From the NCBI GenBank assembly GCA_027943245.1, contig JANDJZ010001746.1, positions 124,001 through 188,000 on the forward strand: a DNA stretch of 64,000 nt, in the 5' to 3' direction. The position numbers were made by a program, and so were the translations under genes. This DNA comes from Acanthamoeba sp. SK_2022b. Lineage: Eukaryota; Discosea; Longamoebia; Acanthamoebidae. The notes below the pieces were generated by a model. That model saw only the letters and a list, made by a program, of their open reading frames with translations. It did no database searches and was not told the DNA's origin. Below are positions 48,597 to 59,840 of the stretch, piece after piece (position 1 is the stretch's first letter; each line of letters opens with the position of its first letter).

Positions 48597-49940
48597 TCAG
48601 TGCGCTTTGGCCGTGGTGTTTTCATCGACCGCCGCTGCGTTGGCAGCCTGGCGGGTATTCATTTTCCGGGCGTAGAACATCAGGATAATCAGGCTGATGA
48701 TAAAGGTGCCGGACAGTTCGAATGAGTTGGCGCCCATCAGCGCGATGAAGCAGAAGCCGCAGCCGCACACCGAAGCGATCAGGCTCAGCAGGTTGCGCAC
48801 GTTGACCCCTTCGAAGCGGATCAGGTCTACGCAGGAGTAGAAGTAAGGCAGCATGGTCAGCAGCACCGCGATGCCGGTCAGCTCGCCGAACAGGTCGGAC
48901 GCTTTGCCGCCGGCGGAGCTCATCAGGGTGATCAGCACCATCAGCGCGGTCATTTTGCAACCGGCCAGCAGCAGGCCTTTCTTCGGAATACCGTTTTTAT
49001 CCAGCTCGCCGTACACTTTCGGGAAGTTGCCGTCGTTGGCGGCACGGACCCCGGCCTGGCCAACCAGCATCATCCACGAACCCAGTGACGTCAGGCAGGC
49101 GAAGGCGGTGAAGGCGGAAACCATCGGTGCGGCCCAGTTGCCCATAATCGCCGAGGCGCTGATGGCGAACGGCGCGCCGCTGGCGGCCATTTCAGACGCC
49201 GGGAACATACCGCTGATCACCTGGGTGGCAGCGATGTAGATAATGCCAGCCAGGCCGGTGCCGAGCATGGTTGCCAGCGGCACGGTGCGTTTCGGGTTTT
49301 TCACCATGCCGGTGCTGACCGCTGCGGATTCCACGCCGATAAACGCCCACAGGCACAGCAGGATACTTTTGATGACCGCATGGCTGTCGGTGGTGCCGGA
49401 GGTATTCCAGTTAGCCTGATAGGTGGCGGCGTCAAACCAGTGCCAGCCGACGGTGGCAGTCACGATCACCGGGATCAGCACCAGCACCAGGCCCAGGGTG
49501 GTCAAACGACTGACCCAGGTTCCGCCCAGCATGTTGACGAAGGTGAAGATCCACACGATAGCGATACAGGCGATGCCGGCAGGTACCGGGTTGTTCAGCG
49601 CCGGGAAGAAGGTGGAGAGATAAGAAACGGCGGTAATGCCGATGGCCAGGTTACCGATCCAGTTGGCATGGTAATAAAGCACGCCGGTCTGGAAACCGAA
49701 GGCCGGGGAAATTTCACCCGCGTAGGCGATAGGGCCGCCCTGCTGCGGGTTTTTGGTGGCGAGGCGGGCATACACATAGGCCAGCGACATCGCCCCGATA
49801 ATCGAGATCACCCATCCCCAGATGGCGATAGATCCGAGACTCGCCAGGTTGGCGGGCAATAAGGCAATCCCGCTCCCCATCATATTACCGGCGACGACGC
49901 CGGTGCAGGCAATAAGCCCTATTTTCTTGGGTGAAGCCAT
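48597..49940 (-). CDS. cadB: CadB, lysine/cadaverine antiporter
   Basis: 447 residues from the ATG at 49940, which has AGGAG upstream; the frame is open to 49979. APC-superfamily inner-membrane protein with 12 helices, beginning KKIGLIACTGVVAGNMMGSGIALLPANLAS like E. coli CadB. It exchanges external lysine for internal cadaverine, so with CadA it raises pH. First gene of cadBA. Confidence 0.96.
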   Translation of the reverse strand: MASPKKIGLIACTGVVAGNMMGSGIALLPANLASLGSIAIWGWVISIIGAMSLAYVYARLATKNPQQGGPIAYAGEISPAFGFQTGVLYYHANWIGNLAIGITAVSYLSTFFPALNNPVPAGIACIAIVWIFTFVNMLGGTWVSRLTTLGLVLVLIPVIVTATVGWHWFDAATYQANWNTSGTTDSHAVIKSILLCLWAFIGVESAAVSTGMVKNPKRTVPLATMLGTGLAGIIYIAATQVISGMFPASEMAASGAPFAISASAIMGNWAAPMVSAFTAFACLTSLGSWMMLVGQAGVRAANDGNFPKVYGELDKNGIPKKGLLLAGCKMTALMVLITLMSSAGGKASDLFGELTGIAVLLTMLPYFYSCVDLIRFEGVNVRNLLSLIASVCGCGFCFIALMGANSFELSGTFIISLIILMFYARKMNTRQAANAAAVDENTTAKAH

Positions 49941-50262
49941 GGTCAGTTTCTCCTGATTTACGTTTCTTATAAGCCACACCCATAAATAAAAGATTTTAAT
50001 GAGCCGGCTTGATAGTCAGGATGCTAACCATCGGGGGGAATAAAGTCCTAAAGATAAAGTGAGATTACGCTCATGATCATACAAATGATAACCTGAGGTT
50101 TTTCATTAACACATCAAGATAAAAAGATAAGCTAAAGAAAAGATAAACATCATTTAAAAACAACAATATGACAAGGTTAATGACGCATAACAAACGGCAA
50201 AAAAGAAATAATATCGCGCAGCAAAATAATACATTCACGCAACATGCCTTCACCAATAAATA
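49941..50262. promoter_or_regulatory. Pcad region between cadC and cadBA (about 320 bases, no gene)
   Basis: Strongly AT-rich (for example TTAACACATCAAGATAAAAA), with no credible gene. By position it holds the cadBA promoter and the CadC and H-NS binding sites known upstream of cadB in E. coli. I cannot define individual CadC sites from sequence alone. Confidence 0.6.
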
Positions 50263-50297
50263 ACGCCGCCATGATTCCCGGAGAATAATGGCGGCGT
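50263..50297 (-). terminator. Terminator after cadC
   Basis: ACGCCGCCAT and ATGGCGGCGT are perfect 10-base arms with a 15-base loop; the minus-strand tail reads TATTTATTG. It starts 13 bases after the cadC stop. Confidence 0.75.
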
Positions 50298-50309
50298 GAT
50301 ATCGGTTAA

Positions 50310-51863
50310 TTATTGGCGCTGATAGTTATTTAAATAAGGCACCACGTTGGTCAATGACGTCTGGAATACGCCGTTGGTGATCCAATGCAATGTGTCTTCG
50401 CCGGGGCGAAGATTGAATGCGGTAATATAAGAATCCGCCGCCAAATGGTTCTGCCCCTGCATTTCATACACCTTGCCCAGCAGCACATAATTCAGCCACG
50501 ACATTTGCAATTCAATCCCCAGATCGATCGCCCGGTGCGCCTCGTCAATGCGCCCCTGCGTCAATGCATCTACCGCCAGAACTTGCTGCATGATTGGCGT
50601 GTTTTTCAATTCGGGGATCGTCGCCAGATGGCTGATATCGGCGCGCAATTGCGCCAGGGCCTGGCTGTCGAACGGTTGATAAGAATTACGCAGCAGATCC
50701 ACCAGCGCCTTTTCGGCCAGCAGGTAATGGAAGTTCGGCGCGCTTTTAATCAGCTCGCTCAGCTGGGCGCTGGCGCGGGTCAACGAATCGGCGTCGCCGT
50801 GGATCAGCAACTGGTGCGCCTGGTAGAAACGCTGCAGCAACGGCCCGTTGTCGGGCAGCAGCTGCGCCAGGCGCTGCTCCAGCTGTGGCGGCCAGGGCTG
50901 CTTCAGCGCAGCGGACAGGCTGGAGAGGAAGTCGGTCTGGATCTTCAGCTGGTTATCGGCGGTAATAAAGTAACGCTTGTCCAGCATGACTGAGCTGTCG
51001 GCGTTATCCACCAGCCGCACGGACAGGAAACACTGCTGGGCGCGGTAGTGGCGCTGATTGACGAACTCGATATACAGCGACTTGCCCGAGTTGCTGGGGC
51101 CGGAATAGTTGTAGTTGGTCTGGTCGTGTACCAGGAAGGTCGAGTAGGTGTTCAGCGAATCGGTGATCAGCTCGCTGACGCCCACCACATAAGAGAGCTG
51201 CGGCATCCAGTTGCTGCAGCTCTCGCCGCCCTGGATGCGAATATCGATATCGCGCGGGTTTAGCAGCACCGGCATGGTGGATACCGGCACGCGCTGCGAC
51301 AGCGTGGCGATGCCGACAAACGCCACGCAGACGCTGAGCGCCGCCAGAAACGCCAACCACACCCAGAAGGTCGAGCGGCGATAAAAACGCGGCTTCTTTT
51401 CGCCGGGCGCGGCAGGCGGTGCGCTTGCCCGGCGCGGCGGCACATACGGCGTCTCGTCTTCCTCGCTGCCGTCTTCCGGCTCATGCATGATCACCGCGAT
51501 CTGCGGCGCCTGTGCGGGAGCGGGTTGCGTCTCCCCTTCTTCACACCAGATCACCGACGTCGCCAGCTTATACCCGCGCTTGGGCACGGTGATAATGTAT
51601 TCCGGGCTGTCGCTGTCGCCGTCTTTCAGGTATTTGCGCAGCTCTGAAATACATTGGGTCACCACATGGTTGGTGACGATATTGCGCTTCCAGACGTTGT
51701 CGATCAGCTCGTCGCGGCTCAGCACCACGTCGGGATGCCGGGCGAAATAGCACAGCATGTCGATCAGGCGCGGTTCCAGCGTTTTTTGGCGTCCGTCGCG
51801 GCTGATGGTGTTGTCGGCAGGGGTAACCAGCCACTCCCCGACGCGAAAAGCAGGCTCTTGCAT
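50310..51863 (-). CDS. cadC: CadC, membrane-integrated acid/lysine-responsive activator
   Basis: 517 residues (E. coli 512). N-terminal OmpR/ToxR-type winged helix (about 1-105: LEPRLIDMLCYFARHPDVVLSRDELIDNVWKRNIVTNHVV), a charged/proline linker, one membrane helix (FWVWLAFLAALSVCVAFVGIA, about 168-188 region), and a periplasmic sensor domain. The two periplasmic cysteines of the E. coli acid-sensing disulfide have counterparts in GESCSNW and AQQCF. It activates cadBA at low pH with lysine. Same order and orientation as E. coli cadCBA. Confidence 0.95.
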   Translation of the reverse strand: MQEPAFRVGEWLVTPADNTISRDGRQKTLEPRLIDMLCYFARHPDVVLSRDELIDNVWKRNIVTNHVVTQCISELRKYLKDGDSDSPEYIITVPKRGYKLATSVIWCEEGETQPAPAQAPQIAVIMHEPEDGSEEDETPYVPPRRASAPPAAPGEKKPRFYRRSTFWVWLAFLAALSVCVAFVGIATLSQRVPVSTMPVLLNPRDIDIRIQGGESCSNWMPQLSYVVGVSELITDSLNTYSTFLVHDQTNYNYSGPSNSGKSLYIEFVNQRHYRAQQCFLSVRLVDNADSSVMLDKRYFITADNQLKIQTDFLSSLSAALKQPWPPQLEQRLAQLLPDNGPLLQRFYQAHQLLIHGDADSLTRASAQLSELIKSAPNFHYLLAEKALVDLLRNSYQPFDSQALAQLRADISHLATIPELKNTPIMQQVLAVDALTQGRIDEAHRAIDLGIELQMSWLNYVLLGKVYEMQGQNHLAADSYITAFNLRPGEDTLHWITNGVFQTSLTNVVPYLNNYQRQ

Positions 51864-51952
51864 GGCGGAAATAACTCTGTAGGCATGTAGGGCAAGGGCG
51901 CGATCATAGCATAACCGTCCCCGGCTGTGGCCGCCGGGAGGCGATTAAGCCG

Positions 51953-52342
51953 TTAACTCTCGTATAATTCTAACGGTAAACCATCGGGATCGCTGAAAAA
52001 GGTAAAACGAGATTGGGTATAAGGATCGACGCGTACCGGTTCGCAGGCGACGCCGGCCGCCTGCAGATGGGCGATGGCCTGATCGATGTCGTCAACGCTG
52101 AACGCCAGATGGCGCAGGCCGCAGGCCTCCGGGCGGCTAACGCGGGCCGGCGGCGAAGGGAAAGAAAACAGCTCGATAGTGTACTGCCCGTTGAGCGCCA
52201 GATCGGCTTTCCAAGAGCCGCGCTCCTCGCGGTAGACTTCGCTCAGCAGGGTAAATCCGAGAATGTCGCAGTAAAAATGCTTACTGGCGGCGTAGTCCGC
52301 GCCAATGATCGCGATATGGTGTACCTGACGTAACGCCAGCAT
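51953..52342 (-). CDS. yaeR: YaeR, VOC-family metalloenzyme-like protein
   Basis: 129 residues from the ATG at 52342, the E. coli YaeR length; an in-frame ATG at 52417 gives a non-conserved extension. Vicinal oxygen chelate (glyoxalase I-like) fold with VHHIAIIGADYAASKHFY, ELFSFPSPP, RHLAFSVDDID and LPLELYE. Metal-binding H and E residues appear present, but the reaction is unknown. Next to ldcC as in E. coli. Confidence 0.93.
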   Translation of the reverse strand: MLALRQVHHIAIIGADYAASKHFYCDILGFTLLSEVYREERGSWKADLALNGQYTIELFSFPSPPARVSRPEACGLRHLAFSVDDIDQAIAHLQAAGVACEPVRVDPYTQSRFTFFSDPDGLPLELYES

Positions 52343-52407
52343 GGCGGCCTCTCCTGTTCGGTCTGATGAGGCAAGGTATCCGGCGGCGGCGATGCCGTCA
52401 ATGAGAA

Positions 52408-52438
52408 CGCCCGGCATATCTTTCCAAACTGCCGGGCG
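52408..52438 (-). terminator. Hairpin terminator after ldcC
   Basis: CGCCCGGCA and TGCCGGGCG are perfect 9-base arms around a 13-base loop, just past the ldcC stop; the minus-strand tail is TTCTCATT. Confidence 0.65.
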
Positions 52439-52447
52439 TGTAATGCA

Positions 52448-54592
52448 TTACGGCAGCGGGGCTTTCAACACCTTGACCAGATAGCGTCCGTCCTCCGTCA
52501 GTTTGGCGCCGTGGATGTCGGTTTCAAAACCGGGGTAACGTTCGCCGATCGAGCACAGCATCAGCAGGAAATCGAGCACCGCCCGGCTCTCTTCGGTGAT
52601 CATTTCCCCCGGCATCACCAGCGGCACGCCCGGCGGATACGGCAGGATCATATTGGCTGCCACCTTGCCCACCAGCTGATCCAGCTCGCAGGTTTCCACG
52701 TTGCCGCGCACCTGCTCCTGGAACATCTGGTGCGGTGTCAGCTTCATTTCCGGCAGCACGTCGAACGCCCGCTGCATCAGGCGCGGCAGATCGTGTTGGC
52801 AGATCAGGCGATGAATGCCGGCGGCCAGATCCTGAATGCGCATGTTGCGATAGAAATCCGGATCCTCGGCGTACAGATCCGGCAGCATGTTCTTCACCCG
52901 CAGGTTGAGATCGTAGGCGCGCTTGAAGTCGGTCAGGCCGCGCAGCAGGCTCATCGCCTTGGTTTTATCGATGCCGATACTGAACAGGAACAGCAGGTTG
53001 TACGGCCCGGTCTTCTCCACCACGATGCCGCGCTCGTCGAGGTATTTCGCCACCAGCGCTGCCGGGATCCCCTCCTCCTCCAGCGCGCCCAGCTCGTTCA
53101 TGCCCGGCGTCAGGATCGTCACCTTGATCGGATCGAGGTACATGTGATCGCGATCGGTCTGGCCGAAACCGTGCCAGTTGTCGTCCGGATCCAATGGCCA
53201 GCATTGCGCCTCATCGATCTCTTCCGGCTGCCAAATGTCGAAGAACCAACTGTCGCTCTCCTCGCGCAGCCGCTGCACTTCACGGCGAAAATGCAGCGCA
53301 CGCTCCACCGAGCGGTTGATCAAGCGGCGCCCCGGATTGCCGCGCAGCATGGCGGCGGCGGTTTCCATCGACGCCACGATGCCGTAGTGCGGCGAAGTGG
53401 TGGTGTGCATCATGTAGGCTTCGTTGAAGGTGCTCTCGTCGTAATCGCCCTTGATATGAATCATCGAAGCCTGCGAGAAGGCCGCCAGCAGCTTGTGCGT
53501 CGATTGGGTTTCGTAAATCACCTTACCGGGCACCCGCTCGCCGCTCATGCCGCTTTTGCCGTCGTAAATCGGATGGAAGTTGGTGTAAGGCACCCAGGCG
53601 GAGTCGAAGTGGATCGACGGCACCTCCAGCGTCTGCTTGATGTAGTCGGTGTTGTACAGCAGGCCGTCATAGGTGGAATTGGTGATCACCGCATGCACCG
53701 GCCAGGTGGCGTTCGGGGTCTCCTGCACCCGGGCGGCGATGCTTTCGCGGGTAAACTCGCGCTGCGGAATGCCGCCGAGGATGCCGTAGGCGTTGCGCAG
53801 CGGGCGCAGATAGATCGGCACAATATCGCTCATCATCAGCAGGTGACACAGCGATTTGTGGCAGTTGCGGTCGATCAGCACCGTGCTGCCGGCCGGCGCC
53901 GAATACATGCCGACGATCTTGTTGGCGGTGGAGGTGCCGTTGGTGACCAGATAGCTCTGCTCGGCGTTGAAGGTGCGCGCGATATACTCTTCGGCCTCCA
54001 GGTGCGGCCCGGTGTGATCCAGCAGCGAACCAAGCTCGGTAACCGAAATCGAGATGTCGGCCTTCAGGGTATTGGCGCCGAAGAAATCGTAGAACAGGCA
54101 GCCCACCGGGCTTTTTTGAAACGCGGTGCCGGCCATGTGGCCCGGCGTGCAGAAGGTGTACTTCCCTTCGCGCACATAGTTGAATAACGCCTTGGTCAGC
54201 GGCGGCGTAATGGTGTCGATGTATTCCGCGGTGTACTGCTGGATGCGCTGCGCGATATCATCCGCCGCATTCAGGCCATACTCGAAGAAATAGAGCACCA
54301 TGCGCATTTCATGCAGGCTGACGTCGAAGGTAGAGTGGGTATTGATAAAGGCATACAGCGGCAGGTATTCGTTCAGCTCGTTGATCTCGCTGCACAGCTC
54401 CAGGCTGTAGTCGTCCCAGTCGAAGATCACCCCGCAGATGCGGGCGTTGGCTTCAATCAGCTTCAGCAGGTCGCCGCTGTTTTTGGGGTACACCAGCTGG
54501 AATCCCATGGCGGCCAGCGCCGCGTGGAGCTCGCGGATCGGCTCATCTTTGTAGTAGACGCCCGTCGGGCCCATGATGGCGATGATATTCAT
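52448..54592 (-). CDS. ldcC: LdcC, constitutive lysine decarboxylase
   Basis: 714 residues (E. coli LdcC 713). Same fold and PLP site as CadA (STHKLLAAFSQASMIHIKG), but the N-terminal wing differs (IMGPTGVYYKDEPIRELHAAL, FINTHSTFDVSLHEM), and it lies in the conserved accA-ldcC-yaeR order, which identifies it as LdcC. It makes cadaverine with a more neutral pH optimum. The two paralogues in this window share long identical blocks. Confidence 0.95.
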   Translation of the reverse strand: MNIIAIMGPTGVYYKDEPIRELHAALAAMGFQLVYPKNSGDLLKLIEANARICGVIFDWDDYSLELCSEINELNEYLPLYAFINTHSTFDVSLHEMRMVLYFFEYGLNAADDIAQRIQQYTAEYIDTITPPLTKALFNYVREGKYTFCTPGHMAGTAFQKSPVGCLFYDFFGANTLKADISISVTELGSLLDHTGPHLEAEEYIARTFNAEQSYLVTNGTSTANKIVGMYSAPAGSTVLIDRNCHKSLCHLLMMSDIVPIYLRPLRNAYGILGGIPQREFTRESIAARVQETPNATWPVHAVITNSTYDGLLYNTDYIKQTLEVPSIHFDSAWVPYTNFHPIYDGKSGMSGERVPGKVIYETQSTHKLLAAFSQASMIHIKGDYDESTFNEAYMMHTTTSPHYGIVASMETAAAMLRGNPGRRLINRSVERALHFRREVQRLREESDSWFFDIWQPEEIDEAQCWPLDPDDNWHGFGQTDRDHMYLDPIKVTILTPGMNELGALEEEGIPAALVAKYLDERGIVVEKTGPYNLLFLFSIGIDKTKAMSLLRGLTDFKRAYDLNLRVKNMLPDLYAEDPDFYRNMRIQDLAAGIHRLICQHDLPRLMQRAFDVLPEMKLTPHQMFQEQVRGNVETCELDQLVGKVAANMILPYPPGVPLVMPGEMITEESRAVLDFLLMLCSIGERYPGFETDIHGAKLTEDGRYLVKVLKAPLP

Positions 54593-54657
54593 CGGCAGCT
54601 CCTGTCAGTTAACGGCCAAGTCTCTATAACACCACGAAAATCCGGCGGTGTGTAGCC

Positions 54658-54685
54658 AAAAAAAAACCGCCCGAAGGCGGTTTCT
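54658..54685 (-). terminator. Terminator after accA
   Basis: AAACCGCC, CGAA loop, GGCGGTTT; on the minus strand a run of nine or more T follows. Marks the end of the lpx-dnaE-accA gene run. Confidence 0.92.
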
Positions 54686-54703
54686 TGCAGCTAAGAACAG
54701 AAC

Positions 54704-55663
54704 TCAGCAGTAGCCGTAGTTCATCAGACGCTGGTAGCGGCGGTTGAGCAACTCTTCGTCGTTCAGACCGTCCAGATCTTTCAGATCGGCCAGCAGCTGC
54801 GCTTTCAGCGCGGCCGCCATCGCCGGCACGTCACGGTGCGCGGAACCCAGCGGCTCCGGGATCACCGAGTCGATCAGCTTCAGCTCTTTCAGGCGCGGCG
54901 CGGTGATGCCCATCGCTTCTGCGGCCAGCGGCGCCTTGTCGGCGCTCTTCCACAGGATGGAAGCACAGCCTTCCGGCGAAATCACCGAGTAGGTGCTGTA
55001 CTGCAGCATGTTCACCTTATCGCCCACGCCGATCGCCAGCGCGCCGCCGGAGCCGCCTTCGCCGATGACGGTGCAGATGACCGGGATATTCAGACGCGAC
55101 ATCTCACGCAGGTTGCGCGCGATGGCTTCGGACTGGCCGCGCTCTTCCGCGCCCACGCCCGGATAAGCGCCCGGGGTATCGATAAAGGTGATGAGCGGCA
55201 TCTTGAAGCGGGCGGCCATTTCCATCAGGCGCAGCGCTTTGCGGTAGCCTTCCGGCGCCGGCATGCCGAAGTTGCGGCGGATCTTCTCTTTGGTTTCACG
55301 GCCTTTCTGGTGCCCGATGATCATCACCGGGCGGCCATCCAGGCGCGCAATACCGCCGACGATCGCTTTGTCGTCGGCGTAAGCGCGATCGCCCGCCAAC
55401 TCTTCGAAGTCGGTAAAGATGTGTTTGATATAATCCAGGGTATAAGGACGGCGCGGGTGGCGTGCCAATTGGGCAATCTGCCAAGCCCCAAGATCGGCAA
55501 AAATCTTGCGCGTCAGCTCAACGCTCTTTTCACGCAGGCGCTGAACCTCTTCGTCCAGATTAATATCTAATTTTTCGTCTTGACGGCTGACTGCAGTCAG
55601 CGAGTCAATTTTCGCTTCCAGCTCTGCAATCGGCTGTTCAAAATCAAGAAAATTCAGACTCAT
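54704..55663 (-). CDS. accA: AccA, acetyl-CoA carboxylase carboxyltransferase alpha subunit
   Basis: 319 residues, E. coli length. Crotonase-fold carboxyltransferase with [38 protein letters not shown] and [15 protein letters not shown]. With AccD it transfers carboxyl from biotin to acetyl-CoA, giving malonyl-CoA for fatty acid synthesis. It starts 12 bases after dnaE ends, so it is in the same operon. Confidence 0.97.
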   Translation of the reverse strand: MSLNFLDFEQPIAELEAKIDSLTAVSRQDEKLDINLDEEVQRLREKSVELTRKIFADLGAWQIAQLARHPRRPYTLDYIKHIFTDFEELAGDRAYADDKAIVGGIARLDGRPVMIIGHQKGRETKEKIRRNFGMPAPEGYRKALRLMEMAARFKMPLITFIDTPGAYPGVGAEERGQSEAIARNLREMSRLNIPVICTVIGEGGSGGALAIGVGDKVNMLQYSTYSVISPEGCASILWKSADKAPLAAEAMGITAPRLKELKLIDSVIPEPLGSAHRDVPAMAAALKAQLLADLKDLDGLNDEELLNRRYQRLMNYGYC

Positions 55664-55675
55664 AGCATTCCTATT

Positions 55676-58600
55676 TTAGTCAAATTCCAAGTCCACCTGC
55701 TCATTGCCTACCAACGTCCGCAAGTCTATCAACAAGCGGTCGGTGGGCGTCACGCGCCAGGTTGCGCCAAAACGCAGCTTGGCTCGTGCATCTTCCCGTT
55801 GATAGTAGAGATGCACTGGAATCGTCCCCGATCGATGGGGTTCCAACGACTGACGGAGACGGTTCAAAAGCTGGTCATCAATTTGCCTGTCAGTCAGCGA
55901 GATAGCAAGCCCGCGAGCGTATTTTTCCCGGGCTTCACTGATGTCCATTACCTCGCGGGCCATCATTTTAAGCCCGCCGCTAAAGTCATCAAAGCTGACC
56001 TGTCCACTGGCGATAAGGATACGGTCTTTTTCCAACAAATGCTGGTATTTTTCTAACGCTTCGGTGAATAACATCACTTCCAGGCGGCCCGAACGGTCAT
56101 CCAATGTACAGATACCGATGCGGTTGCCGCGCTTGGTCACCATCACCCGCGCGGCGACCACCAGCCCGACGGCGGTGGTCATTTTGCCCCGATCCGTCGG
56201 GTGCATGTCTTTCAAACGCTGGCCACCGGCGTAACGTTCGATTTCCTTCAGGTACTGGGTGATCGGGTGGCCGGTCAGGTACAGCCCCAGCGTCTCCCGT
56301 TCACCGTCCAGCACCACCTGCTCCGGCCAAGGGGCGATATTGGCGTAGGACTGCTCCACCTGCTCCGGCGCCTCCGCCAGCACGCCGAACATATCTACCT
56401 GGCCGATAGCTTCGGCTTTCGCATGCTGATCCGCCGCTTTCAACGCGTCGCCGAGCGAATTCATCAGCGCGGCGCGGTGCGGCCCGAGGCGATCGAACGC
56501 GCCGGACATGATCAGCTTTTCCAGAATGCGGCGGTTCAGTTTCTTGATGTCGGAGCGCGCACAGAGATCGAACAGGTCTTTGAAGTACCCCTGTTCGCCG
56601 CTGTTGCGCGCCTCGATGATGGCCTCGATCGGCCCTTCCCCCACGCCTTTGATGGCGCCGATGCCGTAAACGATCTCGCCGTCGTCGTTGACGTGGAAGT
56701 GATACAGGCCGCTGTTGATATCCGGCGGCAGGATCTTCAGCCCCATGCGCCAGCATTCGTCCACCAGCCCCACCACTTTGTCGGTGTTGTCCATATCGGC
56801 GGTCATTACCGCCGCCATAAACTCGGCCGGATAGTGCGCCTTCAGCCACAGCGTCTGATACGACACCAGCGCATAGGCGGCGGAGTGCGATTTGTTAAAG
56901 CCGTAACCGGCGAACTTCTCTACCAGGTCGAAGATTTTCACCGACAGTTCGCCGTCGATGCCGCGTGATTTTGCGCCGTCTTCAAAGCCGCCGCGCTGCT
57001 TGGCCATTTCGACCGGGTTCTTTTTACCCATCGCACGGCGCAGCATGTCCGCGCCGCCCAGGGTATAGCCGGCCAACACCTGGGCAATCTGCATCACCTG
57101 TTCCTGATACAGGATGATGCCGTAGGTCGGTTCCAGCACCGGCTTGAGCGACTCGTGCTGCCACTGGATATCCGGGTAGGAGATCTCTTCGCGGCCGTGC
57201 TTGCGGTCGATGAAGTTATCCACCATGCCCGACTGCAGCGGCCCCGGGCGGAACAGCGCCACCAGTGCGATCATGTCTTCGAAGCAGTCGGGCTTTAGAC
57301 GTTTGATCAGATCTTTCATGCCGCGCGATTCAAGCTGGAACACCGCCGTGGTTTCCGAGCGCTGCAGCATGTCGAAGCTTTTCTTGTCGTCGAGCGGAAT
57401 GGCGGCGATGTCGATCGGTTCCAGCCCGGTCTTGGCGCGCCGGGCGTTGATCATCTCCAGCGCCCAGTCGATGATGGTCAGGGTACGCAGACCGAGGAAG
57501 TCGAACTTCACCAGCCCGGCGTATTCCACATCGTTCTTGTCGAACTGGGTCACCGGATGGTGCCCTTCGGCGTCGCAGTACAGCGGCGCGAAGTCGGTGA
57601 TTTTGGTCGGCGCGATCACCACGCCCCCGGCGTGTTTACCGGCGTTACGCGTCACCCCTTCCAGCTTGCGCGCCATGTCGATCAGCGCCTTGACCTCTTC
57701 GTCGGCCTCGTAAATTTCCGGCAGCTGCGGTTCGGCGGCGAAGGCTTTTTCCAGCGTCATGCCCGGATCCGGCGGCACCAGCTTGGAGATGCGATCGACG
57801 AAGCCGTACGGATGCCCCAGCACGCGGCCCACGTCGCGGATAACCGCTTTCGCCGCCATGGTACCGAAGGTGATGATCTGCGATACCGCTTCGCGGCCGT
57901 ACATCTCCGCCACGTGCTCAATTACCTGGTCGCGCTTCTCCATGCAGAAATCGACGTCGAAGTCGGGCATCGAGACACGTTCCGGGTTCAGGAAGCGTTC
58001 GAACAGCAGGTCGAATTCCAACGGATCGAGGTCGGTGATTTTCAACGCATAGGCCACCAGCGAACCGGCGCCGGAGCCGCGCCCCGGCCCCACCGGCACA
58101 TTGTTGTCCTTCGACCACTGAATAAACTCCATCACGATCAGGAAGTAGCCGGGGAACCCCATCTGGTTGATCACCTTCAGCTCGACGTCCAGACGCTCGT
58201 CGTATTCCGGGCGGCGCTGCGCGCGCACTTCAGGATCGGGGAACAGGAACTCGAGACGCTCTTCCAGCCCCTCTTTCGATTTGAGTACCAGGAAGTCCTC
58301 GGTGCTCATGTCGCCGGTCGGGAACTGCGGCAGGAAGTATTCGCCGAGGCGAATGGTGACGTTGCAGCGCTTGGCGATCTCGACGCTGTTCAGCAGCGCT
58401 TCGGGGATGTCGGCGAACAGCTCGCACATCTCGTCTTCGCTGCGCATGTATTGCTGCGGGCTGTAGTTGCGCGGCCGCTTGGGATCGTCCAGCGTAAAGC
58501 CGTCGTGGATGGCGACGCGAATCTCATGGGCGTCGAAGTCGTCTTCCACCAGGAAGCGTACGTCGTTGGTGGCCACCACCGGCAAACCGCGTTCGGTGGC

Positions 58601-59164
58601 CAGCGCCACCGCCGCATGCAGGTAGTTCTCTTCGTCCGGGCGGCCGGTGCGGATCAGTTCCAGGTAGTAACAGTCCGGGAAGTGCTGCTGGTAGAAGTCC
58701 AGACACTGATCCACCTGCGCCTGGTTGCCGCGCAGCAGAAACTTGCCGACGTCGCCCTGACGCGCGCCGGAGAGCAGAATCAGCCCTTCACGATGTTCAA
58801 TCAGCCAGTCGCGATCGATGGTCGGGCCGGCGGCCCCGTAGCCACGCTGATAGGCGCGGGAAATCAGCAGCGTCAGGTTCTGGTAGCCTTCGTTGTTGCT
58901 GGCCAGCACCGTCAGCTGAGCCAGCTCGTCGCCCAGCTCTTCGCTTTGCACATGAAAATCCGCGCCGATGATCGGTTTGATCCCGGCGCCGTGCGCGCTG
59001 CCGTAGAACTTCACCAGCCCGCACAGGTTGGTGAAATCGGTGATTGCCAGAGCAGGCATGGCTAACGCGGCGGCTCTTTTCACCAGCGGCGCCGTCTTGG
59101 CCAATCCATCAATCATGGAGTAGTCACTGTGGACGCGCAGGTGAATAAAACGAGGTTCGGCCAT
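55676..59164 (-). CDS. dnaE: DnaE, DNA polymerase III alpha subunit
   Basis: 1162 residues (E. coli 1160). N-terminal PHP domain ([15 protein letters not shown]), polymerase active site with catalytic aspartates in [41 protein letters not shown] in the fingers region, a helix-hairpin-helix, an OB-fold domain ([23 protein letters not shown]), and a C-terminal tau-binding domain. Main replicative polymerase. Confidence 0.98.
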   Translation of the reverse strand: MAEPRFIHLRVHSDYSMIDGLAKTAPLVKRAAALAMPALAITDFTNLCGLVKFYGSAHGAGIKPIIGADFHVQSEELGDELAQLTVLASNNEGYQNLTLLISRAYQRGYGAAGPTIDRDWLIEHREGLILLSGARQGDVGKFLLRGNQAQVDQCLDFYQQHFPDCYYLELIRTGRPDEENYLHAAVALATERGLPVVATNDVRFLVEDDFDAHEIRVAIHDGFTLDDPKRPRNYSPQQYMRSEDEMCELFADIPEALLNSVEIAKRCNVTIRLGEYFLPQFPTGDMSTEDFLVLKSKEGLEERLEFLFPDPEVRAQRRPEYDERLDVELKVINQMGFPGYFLIVMEFIQWSKDNNVPVGPGRGSGAGSLVAYALKITDLDPLEFDLLFERFLNPERVSMPDFDVDFCMEKRDQVIEHVAEMYGREAVSQIITFGTMAAKAVIRDVGRVLGHPYGFVDRISKLVPPDPGMTLEKAFAAEPQLPEIYEADEEVKALIDMARKLEGVTRNAGKHAGGVVIAPTKITDFAPLYCDAEGHHPVTQFDKNDVEYAGLVKFDFLGLRTLTIIDWALEMINARRAKTGLEPIDIAAIPLDDKKSFDMLQRSETTAVFQLESRGMKDLIKRLKPDCFEDMIALVALFRPGPLQSGMVDNFIDRKHGREEISYPDIQWQHESLKPVLEPTYGIILYQEQVMQIAQVLAGYTLGGADMLRRAMGKKNPVEMAKQRGGFEDGAKSRGIDGELSVKIFDLVEKFAGYGFNKSHSAAYALVSYQTLWLKAHYPAEFMAAVMTADMDNTDKVVGLVDECWRMGLKILPPDINSGLYHFHVNDDGEIVYGIGAIKGVGEGPIEAIIEARNSGEQGYFKDLFDLCARSDIKKLNRRILEKLIMSGAFDRLGPHRAALMNSLGDALKAADQHAKAEAIGQVDMFGVLAEAPEQVEQSYANIAPWPEQVVLDGERETLGLYLTGHPITQYLKEIERYAGGQRLKDMHPTDRGKMTTAVGLVVAARVMVTKRGNRIGICTLDDRSGRLEVMLFTEALEKYQHLLEKDRILIASGQVSFDDFSGGLKMMAREVMDISEAREKYARGLAISLTDRQIDDQLLNRLRQSLEPHRSGTIPVHLYYQREDARAKLRFGATWRVTPTDRLLIDLRTLVGNEQVDLEFD

Positions 59165-59246
59165 CTCCAGATACCTGATTGAAGGGGCTCAGCAGGCTGA
59201 GCCCGGGTTAATGCTATCGTCGAGCCTGGTCAACCAGGCCCGCAGA

Positions 59247-59840
59247 CTACAGCGCCAGCGCCCTTTTCACCGGCGCGAAGCTGCGGCGGTGATGCTCGGT
59301 GGCACCCAGCGCGGCCAGCCGCTCCAGGTGGAGGGCGGTCGGGTAGCCTTTATGCTGCGCGAAACCGTAGTCCGGGAACTCGCTGTCCAGCTCGGCCATT
59401 TCACGATCGCGCGTGACCTTTGCCAGAATGGAGGCCGCGCTGATCTCCGCCACGCGGCTGTCGCCCTTCACCACCGCCTGCGAACGCATCGGCAGCTTCG
59501 GGCAACGGTTACCGTCGATTAAAACCATGTCCGGCGCGATATGCAACCCGGCCACCGCGCGCTGCATCGCCAGCATGGTGGCGTGCAAAATGTTCAGCTG
59601 GTCGATTTCCGCCGGCTCGGCGCGCCCCAGGCTCCAGGAGAGCGCCTTGGCGACGATTTCGTCATACAACGCCAGGCGGCGTTTTTCACTGAGTTTCTTG
59701 GAGTCCGCCAGCCCGACGATCGGCTGCGCCGGATCGAGGATCACGGCGGCGGTAACCACCGCGCCAACCAACGGGCCGCGGCCCACTTCGTCCACACCGG
59801 CAATCAGCGTGGCAGCGGGATAGATAAAGGGTTCAATCAT
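59247..59840 (-). CDS. rnhB: RnhB, ribonuclease HII
   Basis: 197 residues from the ATG at 59840; this start overlaps the lpxB stop by four bases and matches E. coli, while the frame is open to 59891. Catalytic acidic residues in [15 protein letters not shown] and IDGNRCP, plus [18 protein letters not shown]. It nicks RNA in DNA, removing misincorporated ribonucleotides. Lies between lpxB and dnaE as usual. Confidence 0.96.
   Translation of the reverse strand: MIEPFIYPAATLIAGVDEVGRGPLVGAVVTAAVILDPAQPIVGLADSKKLSEKRRLALYDEIVAKALSWSLGRAEPAEIDQLNILHATMLAMQRAVAGLHIAPDMVLIDGNRCPKLPMRSQAVVKGDSRVAEISAASILAKVTRDREMAELDSEFPDYGFAQHKGYPTALHLERLAALGATEHHRRSFAPVKRALAL

Noticed and set aside
46420..48675. 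751-codon plus-strand frame opposite cadA
   Set aside because: Antisense shadow; cadA on the minus strand is unmistakable. A similar frame opposite ldcC (52511-54187) was dropped for the same reason.
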